Under the pieces are notes generated by a model. The model did no database searches. It was not told where the DNA came from and saw only the letters and a program-made list of their open reading frames with translations. DNA of 64,000 nt from contig URDJ01000005.1 of NCBI GenBank assembly GCA_900546615.1, positions 20,456-84,455 on the forward strand, in the 5' to 3' direction. The stretch is from an uncultured Eubacteriales bacterium. GTDB lineage: Bacteria > Bacillota > Clostridia > Oscillospirales > Oscillospiraceae. The position numbers and the translations under genes are program-made. Below, one piece after another: positions 34,242-43,107 of this stretch. Within the stretch, counting starts at the first letter, position 1. Every line of letters begins with the position of its first letter.

Positions 34242-35198
34242 CTACCTGTTCACTATGTTCTTGCAGTCCTTACCCTCGAGCACGTCCATGGCATTTGTCA
34301 GCGCCATGGCCATCATGTTGTTCGTGGCGTCCGTTGTCTCCGCGCCTATGTGGGAGGTCACGATGCAGTTTTCCAGGTGCAGCAGCTCGTCGTCCGGCGA
34401 GGGCGGCTCAGGGTCCGTAACGTCTGTGGCGTAGAATCCCACCTTGCCGCTCTTGAGCGCCGCCACCATCGCCGCCGCATCCACCACGCCGCCTCTGGCA
34501 TCGTTCGCTATGATGACCCCGTCCTTCATCTTCGAGATCGCCTCGGCGTCTATGATATGGTAGGTCGACTCCATAAGCGGCAGCGCGAGGACGATGAAGT
34601 CACTGCAGGCCAGCAGCTCGTCAAGGCTGAGAGAGGTCACTCCGTTCTCGCGGCAGAAATCCGTGTCAATGTACGGGTCATAGGCCACGACCTTCATATC
34701 GAATCCGCTGCAGCGCCGCGTAACGCTCTTGCCTATCGCGCCCAGACCGACTATGCCGACCGTCTTCCCCTTCAGGCCGACGCCCTTGTGACGGCAGCCC
34801 CATTTGCCGCTCCTGACATCACAGATGTTGTTGTAGATATCCCTCGCGCCCATGATCATCAGGGCCATTATATAATCCGCCACGGACTCGCAGTTGCTGC
34901 CCGGCGCGTTGCAGACGTCTATGCCAAGCCGCCTCGCCGCCGCAACATCCACGCGGTCGTAGCCGACTGCGGGGCGCGAGATGACCTTGAGCGACTTCGG
35001 GAAGCGCTCAAGCAGGTCTTCCCTTATGAAATCTGTGCCGCTTATGAGCGCGTCCGCGCCCTGCACGAACTCCAGCAGCTCCTCTGAGGTCAGCTGCTTC
35101 TTCTCGCAGGTCACAAATTCGGCCTTTTCCAGCACTCGCTGGAACGCCGGGTGTTCTTTCGGCAGGTTCGCGTAGTGGCAGGTGTTTACTATTCGCAT
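34242..35198 (-). CDS. D-isomer-specific 2-hydroxyacid dehydrogenase
   Basis: 318 aa. The start at 35198 is chosen because AGGAGG lies 6 nt upstream. NAD-binding GIVGLGAIGKSV, with the family signature arginine in ARGGVVD and a catalytic histidine in TSHIGAET. It should reduce a 2-oxoacid to the D-2-hydroxyacid with NADH, or do the reverse. With the flanking amino-acid dehydrogenase this is the reductive arm of a Stickland-like scheme: 2-oxoacid as electron acceptor. A phosphoglycerate or hydroxypyruvate role is less likely in this context. Confidence 0.85.
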   Translation of the reverse strand: MRIVNTCHYANLPKEHPAFQRVLEKAEFVTCEKKQLTSEELLEFVQGADALISGTDFIREDLLERFPKSLKVISRPAVGYDRVDVAAARRLGIDVCNAPGSNCESVADYIMALMIMGARDIYNNICDVRSGKWGCRHKGVGLKGKTVGIVGLGAIGKSVTRRCSGFDMKVVAYDPYIDTDFCRENGVTSLSLDELLACSDFIVLALPLMESTYHIIDAEAISKMKDGVIIANDARGGVVDAAAMVAALKSGKVGFYATDVTDPEPPSPDDELLHLENCIVTSHIGAETTDATNNMMAMALTNAMDVLEGKDCKNIVNR

Positions 35199-35233
35199 GT
35201 TTTTCCTCCTGTAAGTCATATCTGTCTATGTTT

Positions 35234-36643
35234 CTAGCCGAAATACGGCGCGGGTTTTCCCTTTTTCTGCGTGCAGGCCGACACGAGCACGATCACAGCC
35301 AGCGAAATGACGCTCCCGGATATGGCCTCGCTTATGCCCCAGGGGTTGTGCAGCACTCCGCTCCATACTATGGATGACACCAGCCCGCTCAGCATGGATG
35401 ATATCATCCCCTCGCGTGTGACCTTCTTGGAGAACAGAGCCGCCAGTGCGGGGACCGCCACTGCCGCGGAAAACTGGGTCATCGAAAGCATCATCGCCTC
35501 GAATATGTTGCTCATCTTAAGTGCATAGAGCACCGCGAACACGCCGACCGCCACGACGGATATTCGGCTTATTATGACCGTCTCCTTCTGGCTGCGCTGC
35601 TTCGTGACCTTGTATATTATATCGGTCGTGACCGTCTGTGCCGACAGAATGAGATAGCTGTCGGTCGTACTCATTATCACCGAGATTATGGAAGCTATCG
35701 TCAGTGCGTACACGATGGGCGGGAAAAACATCTCCGTCACCATCAGCAGCACCATCTCCGTCTCGGACTCGGATACGCTGGGGTAGATGCAGGCCGCGCA
35801 TATGCCTGTTATGACGACCGCAAAGGTGTAAAAGATTATTATTATGTTCCCGCCGAGCGAACCGCGAGTGGCGGATCTGGACGACTTCGCCGCGAAGGCC
35901 CTCTGCCAGTACGGGGGGCCGGCGACAAAGTACAGGAACGACGTGAAGGTATAGCCCAGCATACTGATGTCCGGGGAGAATTCGAAGTACTCCCGCCCAA
36001 GCTGGAGTTTCAGTTCCGCAAAGCCGCCCACCTGGCCCATCACGCCGACAGGCACGATCAGCCCTATGACCACGAGCAGTATCACGCCCTGAATGACGTC
36101 TGTGTATGCCACTCCGTACATGCCGGAAAGCATCGTATAAAACACCACTATCGCCATGCCTATTATCAGGGCCTGCTCATAGGAGATGCCGTATGGGCTG
36201 AACATGTATTCGAGCACCTTTGAGAACGCGATGAGCTGGGTGCCGGTCGTGCAGATCATCGTCCAGGCGATCACCAGCGCCGCTATGAGGGACGTCGCCT
36301 TGCCGAAGCGCTTTTCGAACAGGTCGGGTATGGAACTGACGTTGTGCTCCGCGCCTATCCTGCGGATGCGCCCCGCGAAGGCCGTGAAGATGAAAAAGGC
36401 TATGAACGAGCCTATGGTCGGGGATATGGCGGAAATGCCGTTCACATAGGCAAGGCCGGACTTACCCATGGTCGAGGAAGCACCTATCCAGGTCGCAGCG
36501 AAGGTGAACATCAGTACCGGCGTCGGCAATGAACGTCCGGACAGATAGTACTCCTCCGCATTGCTGGCCTTTTTGGAGAATATGATCCCCACCGCCAGCA
36601 TCGCCGCCATATACAGCCCTACAACTGTCAAAACAAGTGTCAT
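35234..36643 (-). CDS. Sodium:solute symporter (SSS family)
   Basis: 469 aa with about thirteen membrane helices. SSS features include FTFAATWIGASSTMGKSGLAY, the GMYGVAYTDVIQGV motif region and the sodium-site segment around MSTTDSYLILSAQ. Likely imports an amino acid or carboxylate with Na+. Position within the fermentation operon suggests uptake of its substrate. Confidence 0.85.
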   Translation of the reverse strand: MTLVLTVVGLYMAAMLAVGIIFSKKASNAEEYYLSGRSLPTPVLMFTFAATWIGASSTMGKSGLAYVNGISAISPTIGSFIAFFIFTAFAGRIRRIGAEHNVSSIPDLFEKRFGKATSLIAALVIAWTMICTTGTQLIAFSKVLEYMFSPYGISYEQALIIGMAIVVFYTMLSGMYGVAYTDVIQGVILLVVIGLIVPVGVMGQVGGFAELKLQLGREYFEFSPDISMLGYTFTSFLYFVAGPPYWQRAFAAKSSRSATRGSLGGNIIIIFYTFAVVITGICAACIYPSVSESETEMVLLMVTEMFFPPIVYALTIASIISVIMSTTDSYLILSAQTVTTDIIYKVTKQRSQKETVIISRISVVAVGVFAVLYALKMSNIFEAMMLSMTQFSAAVAVPALAALFSKKVTREGMISSMLSGLVSSIVWSGVLHNPWGISEAISGSVISLAVIVLVSACTQKKGKPAPYFG

Positions 36644-36680
36644 ATCAAAGGCACCTCATATCGCCGAGAATAAAGCCTCC

Positions 36681-36709
36681 GGCGCGCGGCGCTTTGTCCG
36701 CCGCGCGCC
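36681..36709. terminator. GC hairpin between MFS and symporter genes
   Basis: An 11-bp stem (GGCGCGCGGCG / CGCCGCGCGCC) in the 84-bp gap. On the minus strand it is followed by GGAGGCTTTATT, so any termination would be partial. Confidence 0.5.
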
Positions 36710-36727
36710 TTTGACTGAAAAACGGGC

Positions 36728-37972
36728 TCACTCAGCTGCCTTTGCAGCGTTCTTTTTGCCGATGCGGTTGATAATGACCGCTATGACGATGCCCGCCACA
36801 GCGAAACCGATCATGTACATGAAAATGTACTTGTAGCCGGCCGCGCCGGGGTACTTGTCCAGCTTGTCGCCGATAAGCAGGTTCATGAAGGTATCCGGCA
36901 GGTAGCCGATGACCGAGATGATGCCGGTCGCGGTGCCGGTCATGGCCAGAGGTACGCCCGCCTCGCCCAGCGTCGCATAGTACACGCCTCGCAGGGCGTA
37001 CATGAAGCTCGCGAACGCGAGGATGGCTATGATGCAGACCACCAGCACGCTCGGATCGCCCGGGAGTATCAGCAGTATGGCCGTCGTGACTATCTCCAGA
37101 GCCAGCAGAATGATGACGGAGGTCGAATACGGCACCTTCACCTTGTCTGTTATCTTGCCGATGATCGGAGCTGCGAACAGGCCGACGCCATAACTGCGTA
37201 TAGTCGCCACGACGCCCGCAGTCGCCGCGGACATGAGCATGACGTTGCTCAGGTAGGGGGTCGTGTACTCAGACGCGACCTGGACGCTGTAGCAGCACAT
37301 GACCAGCAGGGAGACTATCCACACCGCCGGGACCTTCAGCACATTGACATAGTCCCTGAAGGTCGCATGATGCCCATCCTCGTTGCCCGTGCCGGAGGGG
37401 ATGAGGAACCAGATAGCGACGCCCATCACGAGGTAGATGCCGCCGTAGAGATACAGTACGCCGCTGAGCGGGGTGCCGCTCGTAAGCTCCAGCTTCGCGT
37501 ACATGCCCAGAGCGATGAAGTTGATGACCAGAGAGGCAACGGCGCGTATGCCCTCGGAGTAGCCGAACACGGATCCCTGCTCCTTCGCAGAGCCGAACAT
37601 GCGCACTGCCTTAACGAAAGCCGTCCAGAATATGACGTTCGACACGGCCATCAGCCCGTACAGGATGTAGATGACCATGAGGCTTGGGATGAGGGCGTAG
37701 ACAAAGGTCAGCACAGCCAGCATGACCATCGAGAACACCAGCATCTTTCTGTTGTCAAAGCGGTCCACCAGGATACCGGCGGGTATGTACAGGATGGTCT
37801 TCGTCAGAGAATAGACGCTCATCATGGTGCCTACCTCGGTATTCGTGACTCCAAAGGCCTGTACAAGCGGGTCGTAGAACACTGTCTTGAGGTACGGGAC
37901 GCGATATATCAGTCCCGCGGCAATGGTCAGGACAATGAATGCCAACCATTTCTTTTGCTTGCTTTGTGCCAT
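36728..37972 (-). CDS. Major facilitator superfamily transporter
   Basis: 414 aa, twelve predicted helices. Loop 2-3 motif GILVDRFDNRK and a related motif GKITDKVKVPY in the second half. In the same direction and operon as the oxidoreductase genes; it may exchange organic acids produced by the pathway, for example importing an amino/oxo acid or exporting the fermentation acid. Substrate not deducible. Confidence 0.85.
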   Translation of the reverse strand: MAQSKQKKWLAFIVLTIAAGLIYRVPYLKTVFYDPLVQAFGVTNTEVGTMMSVYSLTKTILYIPAGILVDRFDNRKMLVFSMVMLAVLTFVYALIPSLMVIYILYGLMAVSNVIFWTAFVKAVRMFGSAKEQGSVFGYSEGIRAVASLVINFIALGMYAKLELTSGTPLSGVLYLYGGIYLVMGVAIWFLIPSGTGNEDGHHATFRDYVNVLKVPAVWIVSLLVMCCYSVQVASEYTTPYLSNVMLMSAATAGVVATIRSYGVGLFAAPIIGKITDKVKVPYSTSVIILLALEIVTTAILLILPGDPSVLVVCIIAILAFASFMYALRGVYYATLGEAGVPLAMTGTATGIISVIGYLPDTFMNLLIGDKLDKYPGAAGYKYIFMYMIGFAVAGIVIAVIINRIGKKNAAKAAE

Positions 37973-38062
37973 TTTCTTCTCTCCTCTTCTTTATTTTGTT
38001 ACAAGCGCCCCCTCACTTCCCCTCATGAAGGGGCGCCTCATGCCCGTATCCGCGAACGCGCC

Positions 38063-40150
38063 TTATTTCATCCCTCTCCTGATGATCACCGCGTCCGCAA
38101 TGTCCACTCCCCGGCCTTCCTCGTAGACGAAGACAGGGTTCAAATCCATCTCGCAGAGGCTGTCCTTGTTGGCCACCGCGTAGTCCGAAACCTGTACTAT
38201 CAGTTCCGCGAGCGCGTCAACGTCGCATTTCGCGCCGCCGCGGTAGCCCGTCAGCATCTTGTAGCCCTTGAGCGAGCGTATCATCTCCAGCGCCTCGCCC
38301 TTGTTGAGCGGCGCCGGGTACAGGGCCACGTCCTTGAACACCTCGACGAATACTCCGCCCAGCCCGCAGAGCACCATCGGCCCGAACTGCGGGTCCACGT
38401 TCACGCCCACAATGACCTCCACGCCCTGCGGCAGCATCGGCTGCACCAGCACGCCGTTCACCTTCGCCCCGGGCGCGCGCTCCGCCGCGTTCTTCAGCAC
38501 CTCCGCCCACGCGGCGCGCAGCTCCTGAGCGTTCTTGAGATTCAGCTTGACACCGCCGATGTCCGACTTGTGCAGGATGTCCGCCGACTCGATCTTGGCG
38601 ACGCAGGGGTAGGACACCTCACGCGCCACCCGCTCGAGCTGTTCCTCGCTTTTTACCACCTCGGAGTAGGGCACCTTCACGCCGAAACGCTGCAGCTCCT
38701 GTTTACTCTCGTACTCGCTGAGCGCCTCGCGCTCGCCCTCCACGGGCTGCGGCACGGCGAGGGACAGGGTCTTCTTCTCCGGCTCGTACGCCGCCAGCTT
38801 CATGAGCCTGCGCAGCAGCTTGAAGGCCGTGCCCGTCGCGGGCAGGACGGCCACGCCCGCCGCCTCCAGCTTGCTCCTTATGGCCGGGTCCCTGTCGCAG
38901 TTGAAGAAGTTCACCACCGCGACGGGCTTTATCCGCTCGTTCGCCGCCATGACCATGCCGTCGGACATAGGGTATATGACGTCGCTCAGGCCCTGCTTCG
39001 ACAGGATCGTCTGGCCGCAGAGCACCATGCCTACGTTCGGGTCGCGCATGATGGTCTTGATGACCTCGGCGTACTTCGGCCCGTCGTGGGACAGGGTCGC
39101 CGTCATGTCCAACGGGTTTGCCGGAGAAGCGTAGTCGGGCAGCAGCTCCGTGAGCGTTTTGAGCGTCTCCTCCGTGAACTCCGGATACTCCAGGCCCTCC
39201 GCCGTGCCCACGTCCGCGCAGACTCCTGTCTCGCCGCCCGAAAGGCACATGGCGCTTATGGTCGGCTGCTCGGGCAGCTCGGGCAGCACGCTGAGCATGT
39301 GGCACATCTGCACCAGCTCCTCGATGTCGTCCACGCGCACGATGTTGAACTTCCTGCACAGCGCGTCGAAGGCTTTGTCAGAGCCGGAAAGGCTGCCCGT
39401 GTGCGACGACGCCACCCGGCTGCCGGCAGCGCTCCTGCCCACCTTGAGGATGACGACCGGCTTTTTGGCCAGCGCAGCGCGGCGCAGGACGTCCGTAAAC
39501 TTCTCCGGCGCCTTGACCCCCTCCAAATACAGGCCGATCACCTTCGTGCCGGGGTCGTCGATGAGATAGTCCAGGTAGTCTTCCATGAGCAGGCAGGAAC
39601 AGTTGCCGGCTGAGATCAGATACGAGAAATTCATGTAATCCACCTGCATCATGTTCAGGCAGATCTTTCCCGACTGGGATATTATCGCGATGTTCCCCGG
39701 ACGCGCGTCGCGGTTGACTATCATGCCGAAGGGGAACAGGTCGTCGTTGTTGCTTATGTATCCGGCGCAGTTCACGCCCATGACCGCCATGTCCAGACGC
39801 TGCGCGGTCTCGCGCAGCTCGCGCTCGGACTCCCGGTCTCCCGTCTCGCCGTAGCCGCTGGCGTAGACTATGGCCGCCTTGCAGCCGCAGGCCGCCGCCT
39901 GCTCCAGCGTCGGGATGACAAGGGACTTGTTCAGCAGCACGATGCACAGGTCCACCTGCTCCGGCAGCTCCTCTATGCTCTTATAGCACCTCTTGCCAAG
40001 CACGCTCTCGCGCTTGAGATGGATGAAGTAGATGTGCTCCTGCCTCGACGACCTGAGCAGGTTCTTGCAGGTGGAAAGGCCGAAGCCCGGCTTTTCGCTG
40101 GCGCCTATGACAGCCACGCTGCGGGGCCTGAGCAGTTTTTCAAGATTCAT
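38063..40150 (-). CDS. Acyl-CoA synthetase (ADP-forming), fused alpha-beta
   Basis: 695 aa. The N-terminal CoA-binding domain (RPRSVAVIGASEKPGFG) and succinyl-CoA-synthetase-like ligase domain occupy ~1-460, followed by an ATP-grasp domain containing YPCVAKIESADILHKSDIGGV (~500-690). These NDP-forming synthetases turn acyl-CoA plus ADP and Pi into acid, CoA and ATP. Next to a 2-oxoacid:ferredoxin oxidoreductase, it gives substrate-level phosphorylation from amino-acid-derived 2-oxoacids, a layout best known from peptide-fermenting archaea. Start overlaps the upstream stop by 4 bp. Confidence 0.9.
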   Translation of the reverse strand: MNLEKLLRPRSVAVIGASEKPGFGLSTCKNLLRSSRQEHIYFIHLKRESVLGKRCYKSIEELPEQVDLCIVLLNKSLVIPTLEQAAACGCKAAIVYASGYGETGDRESERELRETAQRLDMAVMGVNCAGYISNNDDLFPFGMIVNRDARPGNIAIISQSGKICLNMMQVDYMNFSYLISAGNCSCLLMEDYLDYLIDDPGTKVIGLYLEGVKAPEKFTDVLRRAALAKKPVVILKVGRSAAGSRVASSHTGSLSGSDKAFDALCRKFNIVRVDDIEELVQMCHMLSVLPELPEQPTISAMCLSGGETGVCADVGTAEGLEYPEFTEETLKTLTELLPDYASPANPLDMTATLSHDGPKYAEVIKTIMRDPNVGMVLCGQTILSKQGLSDVIYPMSDGMVMAANERIKPVAVVNFFNCDRDPAIRSKLEAAGVAVLPATGTAFKLLRRLMKLAAYEPEKKTLSLAVPQPVEGEREALSEYESKQELQRFGVKVPYSEVVKSEEQLERVAREVSYPCVAKIESADILHKSDIGGVKLNLKNAQELRAAWAEVLKNAAERAPGAKVNGVLVQPMLPQGVEVIVGVNVDPQFGPMVLCGLGGVFVEVFKDVALYPAPLNKGEALEMIRSLKGYKMLTGYRGGAKCDVDALAELIVQVSDYAVANKDSLCEMDLNPVFVYEEGRGVDIADAVIIRRGMK

Positions 40151-40698
40151 TTGGCCAGTTCCTTTCTGACAAGGTCATAGCCCTCATTGAACACGGCGAT
40201 GTTCTTCGCATTGGCCTTGCCGTACTTGGAGAAATAGGCCTCGATGCCCTCTATCATCATCTCGCGCGACATGATGCCCGAGGCGCCTACCGCCGCGCCT
40301 ACCGCCACGATGTTCGAGCCGCGCTCGTTCTCGTGCTTCAGCGTTATCTCCATCATCGGTACGGGGATGACCGTCACGTCCTCGTACTCGGGTATGTCGT
40401 GCACAACGGAGCTGTTCACGATGATGATGCCCGTCTGCCTGCGCACCATACCCGCGAACTTGTCGAGCGAGGGCCTGTTCATCGCGACGAGCACGTCGAT
40501 GCGCTTGGCAAAGGGGGAGGGCACCTCCTCGTCGCCTATCTTCACGACGCAGTTTGCCGTGCCGCCGCGCATCTCCGAGCCGTAGGACGGTATCCAGGAT
40601 ACCTCAAGGTCGTTAAGCGCGCCGGTGTTGGCGAGGAGCGTACCGGCCGTCAGGACGCCCTGACCGCCAAAGCCTGAGAATACAAATTCCTTTATCAT
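40147..40698 (-). CDS. 2-oxoacid:ferredoxin oxidoreductase, gamma subunit
   Basis: 183 aa, the POR/KOR gamma domain: FSGFGGQGVLTAGTLLA, SYGSEMRGGTANCVVKI and HENERGSNIVAVGA. It completes the four-subunit enzyme (delta, alpha, beta, gamma in gene order). CoA binding and intersubunit electron transfer are its family roles. Confidence 0.92.
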   Translation of the reverse strand: MIKEFVFSGFGGQGVLTAGTLLANTGALNDLEVSWIPSYGSEMRGGTANCVVKIGDEEVPSPFAKRIDVLVAMNRPSLDKFAGMVRRQTGIIIVNSSVVHDIPEYEDVTVIPVPMMEITLKHENERGSNIVAVGAAVGASGIMSREMMIEGIEAYFSKYGKANAKNIAVFNEGYDLVRKELAK

Positions 40699-40704
40699 CG
40701 CGCC

Positions 40705-41436
40705 TTACTCTCCTTTCACGAACTCGCCCAGCGGATATACCTCTAGGACCTCGTTCTCTATCCGCGCGGCCGCCTGCTGCGGCGTCATGTGCCAGTTGGT
40801 CGGGCAGGGGGAGATGACCTCCACGCAGGTGTAGCCCTCGCCCCGCATCTGCTTTTCAAAGGCAGTGCGTATGTACTGCTTCGTCTTGAGTATGCTCGCC
40901 GCGTCATGTACGCTGCCCCGGGCAAGATATGCCACGTCGAACTGGCTGAGCAGACCCATGATGTTCACCGGGTCGCCGTTGAGTTCGGCGCTGCGTCCCT
41001 TCTCCGAGGTCGCCGTCTTCTGACCCACCAGCGTCGTGGGCGACATCTGCCCGCCCGTCATGCCGAACACGCCGTTATTTACGATTATCTGCGTTATCTT
41101 CTCGCCTCTCTGCGCCGAGTAGAGCGTCTCAGCGATGCCTATGGATATGGCGTCGCCGTCGCCCTGATAGGTAAACACAAGGTTCGCCGGCCTCGTGCGC
41201 TTGATGCCCGCTGCGGCGGCTGCCGTGCGGCCGTGAGCGCTCTGCAGCAGGTCCACCGCCAGCGAACGGTTCACCAGGCAGGCACAGCCGACCGCCAGGG
41301 TACCTATCGCCCTGTCGGACATGCCCATCTCGTCGAGCACCTCACCTATCAGCCTTATCACTATGCCGTGACCGCAGCCGGGACAAAACGAGTTCGCCGC
41401 ATAGATCGTATCCGGTATTTTCTTGGTTATGGCCAT
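40705..41436 (-). CDS. 2-oxoacid:ferredoxin oxidoreductase, beta subunit (TPP-binding)
   Basis: 243 aa. N-terminal FCPGCGHGI, TPP/Mg motif GDGDAISIG ... NNGVFGMTGGQ. Four-subunit KOR/VOR type. The subunit binds thiamine diphosphate and carries out oxidative decarboxylation. The Trp/aromatic (IOR) type is less likely, because those have a large fused alpha subunit. Confidence 0.92.
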   Translation of the reverse strand: MAITKKIPDTIYAANSFCPGCGHGIVIRLIGEVLDEMGMSDRAIGTLAVGCACLVNRSLAVDLLQSAHGRTAAAAAGIKRTRPANLVFTYQGDGDAISIGIAETLYSAQRGEKITQIIVNNGVFGMTGGQMSPTTLVGQKTATSEKGRSAELNGDPVNIMGLLSQFDVAYLARGSVHDAASILKTKQYIRTAFEKQMRGEGYTCVEVISPCPTNWHMTPQQAAARIENEVLEVYPLGEFVKGE

Positions 41437-41437
41437 A

Positions 41438-42508
41438 TCAGTACGCCTCCTTCACATTGCCGGCGAGAATACTGCGCACAAGCTCCACCAGCTCCTCGCT
41501 GTCCGCCACCTTGCGGCCCGTCGGGTCCGAATAGACCTTTGTGCCCTTCGCATGCAGGGCAACGTCCTCTACCATCTGCCCGCAGGCGTTCATCTCGACC
41601 GTCAGATAGCCCTTTATCTTCCCGTTATACTTCTCCAGCGCCTTCTCCGGGAAGGGCCAGAGGGTGATGGGACGCAGCAGGCCTATCTTCAGGCCCTCGC
41701 CGCGGCCTATCTTTATCGCTTCCTTGCACACGCGGGAGCTTATGCCGTAGGCCACAAGGATCAGCTCGGCGTCCTCACACTCGACCTCCTCCCACTCCTG
41801 CAGCTCGTCGTGCATCCTGCCGTAGCGCTCGCGGATGTGCGGGTCGTAGTCGTCGTAGGCGTAGTCGTAATAGATGACGTCCGTCATCTTGCGGCCCGTC
41901 GGGTGCTCCGCGTCGCGCCCCTTGAGCGTCCAGGAGAACTTGTTTATGTCGTGCTCCACAGGTGCGGGCAGCTCAACAGAACCCATCATCTGGCCGATCG
42001 CCGCGTCGGAGAGGACGATGACGGGAGTGCGGTACTTCTCGGCCGTGTCGAATGCCTTGAAGACAAAATCCACGTTCTCCTGCACGGAGGCCGGGGCATA
42101 GACCGGTGCCTTGTATCCGCCGTGGCCGCCGCCCTTCGTCGCCTGGAAATAGTCGGCCTGACCCAGCACCACGTTGCCGAGGCCGATGCCGTAGCGCATG
42201 ACGTCCACGATGACCGCCGGCAGCTCCATCGAGCTCAGATAGGAGATGCCCTCCTGCTTGAGCGAGAAACCGGGGCCGGCCGAGCTGGTCATCGCCCTCT
42301 GACCCGCCGCCGCAGCGCCTATCACCATGTTGATGCCCGCCAGCTCGGACTCAGTCTGCACAAACTCTCCGCCCGCCTCGCGCATGTGCGAGGACATGTA
42401 TTCCAGTATCTCCGTCTGCGGCGTGATGGGATAGCCCGCAAACATGCGGCAGCCGGCGCGTATGGCGCCCTCAGCCAGCGCGTAATTGCCCTTCATCAGC
42501 TTTTTCAT
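41438..42508 (-). CDS. 2-oxoacid:ferredoxin oxidoreductase, alpha subunit
   Basis: 356 aa with pyruvate:ferredoxin-oxidoreductase core domain I features: AGCRMFAGYPITPQTEILEYM, TSSAGPGFSLKQEGISYLSS and the C-terminal transketolase-like fold (EVNACGQ-like segment VEMNACGQMVEDV). Branched-chain 2-oxoacids or 2-oxoglutarate are the likely substrates; the amino-acid dehydrogenase in the same operon supports amino-acid-derived 2-oxoacids. Its start overlaps the ferredoxin-subunit stop by 4 bp. Confidence 0.92.
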   Translation of the reverse strand: MKKLMKGNYALAEGAIRAGCRMFAGYPITPQTEILEYMSSHMREAGGEFVQTESELAGINMVIGAAAAGQRAMTSSAGPGFSLKQEGISYLSSMELPAVIVDVMRYGIGLGNVVLGQADYFQATKGGGHGGYKAPVYAPASVQENVDFVFKAFDTAEKYRTPVIVLSDAAIGQMMGSVELPAPVEHDINKFSWTLKGRDAEHPTGRKMTDVIYYDYAYDDYDPHIRERYGRMHDELQEWEEVECEDAELILVAYGISSRVCKEAIKIGRGEGLKIGLLRPITLWPFPEKALEKYNGKIKGYLTVEMNACGQMVEDVALHAKGTKVYSDPTGRKVADSEELVELVRSILAGNVKEAY

Positions 42509-42720
42509 ACCGTCTCGCTCCCTTCTTCAATGGAAAACACATAGTCCGGGCACACCGTATAGCACATGCCGCAGTAGATGCACTTGCTCTCATCCACCGC
42601 TATCGTCCGGTAGCCTTTGGCATTGACCTCCTCGGTGAACTTCAGCGCGCCGCGCTTGCAGTTGCGCACACAATTGCCGCACGCCTTACAGTTTTCAGTC
42701 CTCAGGGTGATTTTGCTCAC
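42505..42720 (-). CDS. 2-oxoacid:ferredoxin oxidoreductase, delta (ferredoxin) subunit
   Basis: 71 aa. Two CxxCxxCxxxC clusters (CKACGNCVRNC from residue 11, CIYCGMCYTVC in the second half) for two [4Fe-4S] centres. First gene of the nine-gene minus-strand operon; passes electrons from the TPP site to soluble ferredoxin. Confidence 0.93.
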   Translation of the reverse strand: MSKITLRTENCKACGNCVRNCKRGALKFTEEVNAKGYRTIAVDESKCIYCGMCYTVCPDYVFSIEEGSETV

Positions 42721-42867
42721 GGAAATTTACCTCCCCATAAAAATTCTTTGTGCATTTCATGCGTCCGCAGAGCCGTACGGCAAAATGTTATGGACATAAT
42801 TACAAAAAGGAATTATAATGACAGAAAGTCCCGATTTGTCGACATGCTAAGTGCGAACTGGCAAATT

Positions 42868-43095
42868 TGTCTACTTCAAAATAGTTTGTGTCTACATAGA
42901 CACGGGCGCTATTTTTGCTGTATGACCCTATAACCGTATTAAATATAGCACTAATACACAAATACAGTCAATGTTTTTGCAATATTTTTGACGACATAGC
43001 AAATTGCTTTTGCCTTGTCTACAAATTTCGCGTGTCTACAGCAACATTTGCGTTAATTTGAACAAAAGCACATTGTCTACATTGTATATGTAGAC
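42868..43095. promoter_or_regulatory. Cluster of GTCTAC half-sites in the divergent intergenic region
   Basis: The 387-bp gap between the oxidoreductase operon and the zinc-ribbon gene holds no gene but five direct copies of TGTCTAC (42868, 42889, 43016, 43033, 43074) and two inverted ones (TAGACAC ending 42903; GTAGAC 43090-43095). Two pairs form inverted repeats: GTGTCTA-CA-TAGACAC (42888-42903) and GTCTAC-N9-GTAGAC (43075-43095), the latter overlapping the region just before the RBS of the plus-strand gene. This looks like a multi-operator switch controlling both directions. Confidence 0.7.
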
Positions 43096-43107
43096 GGAGG
43101 AGGTCTC

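Noticed and set aside
37367..39613. Very long plus-strand open frame (~750 codons) opposite the MFS and acyl-CoA synthetase genes
   Set aside because: Antisense to two confidently assigned genes. The translation is rich in His/Arg/Gln/Leu with no recognisable motif, as expected for the complement of GC-rich coding DNA.
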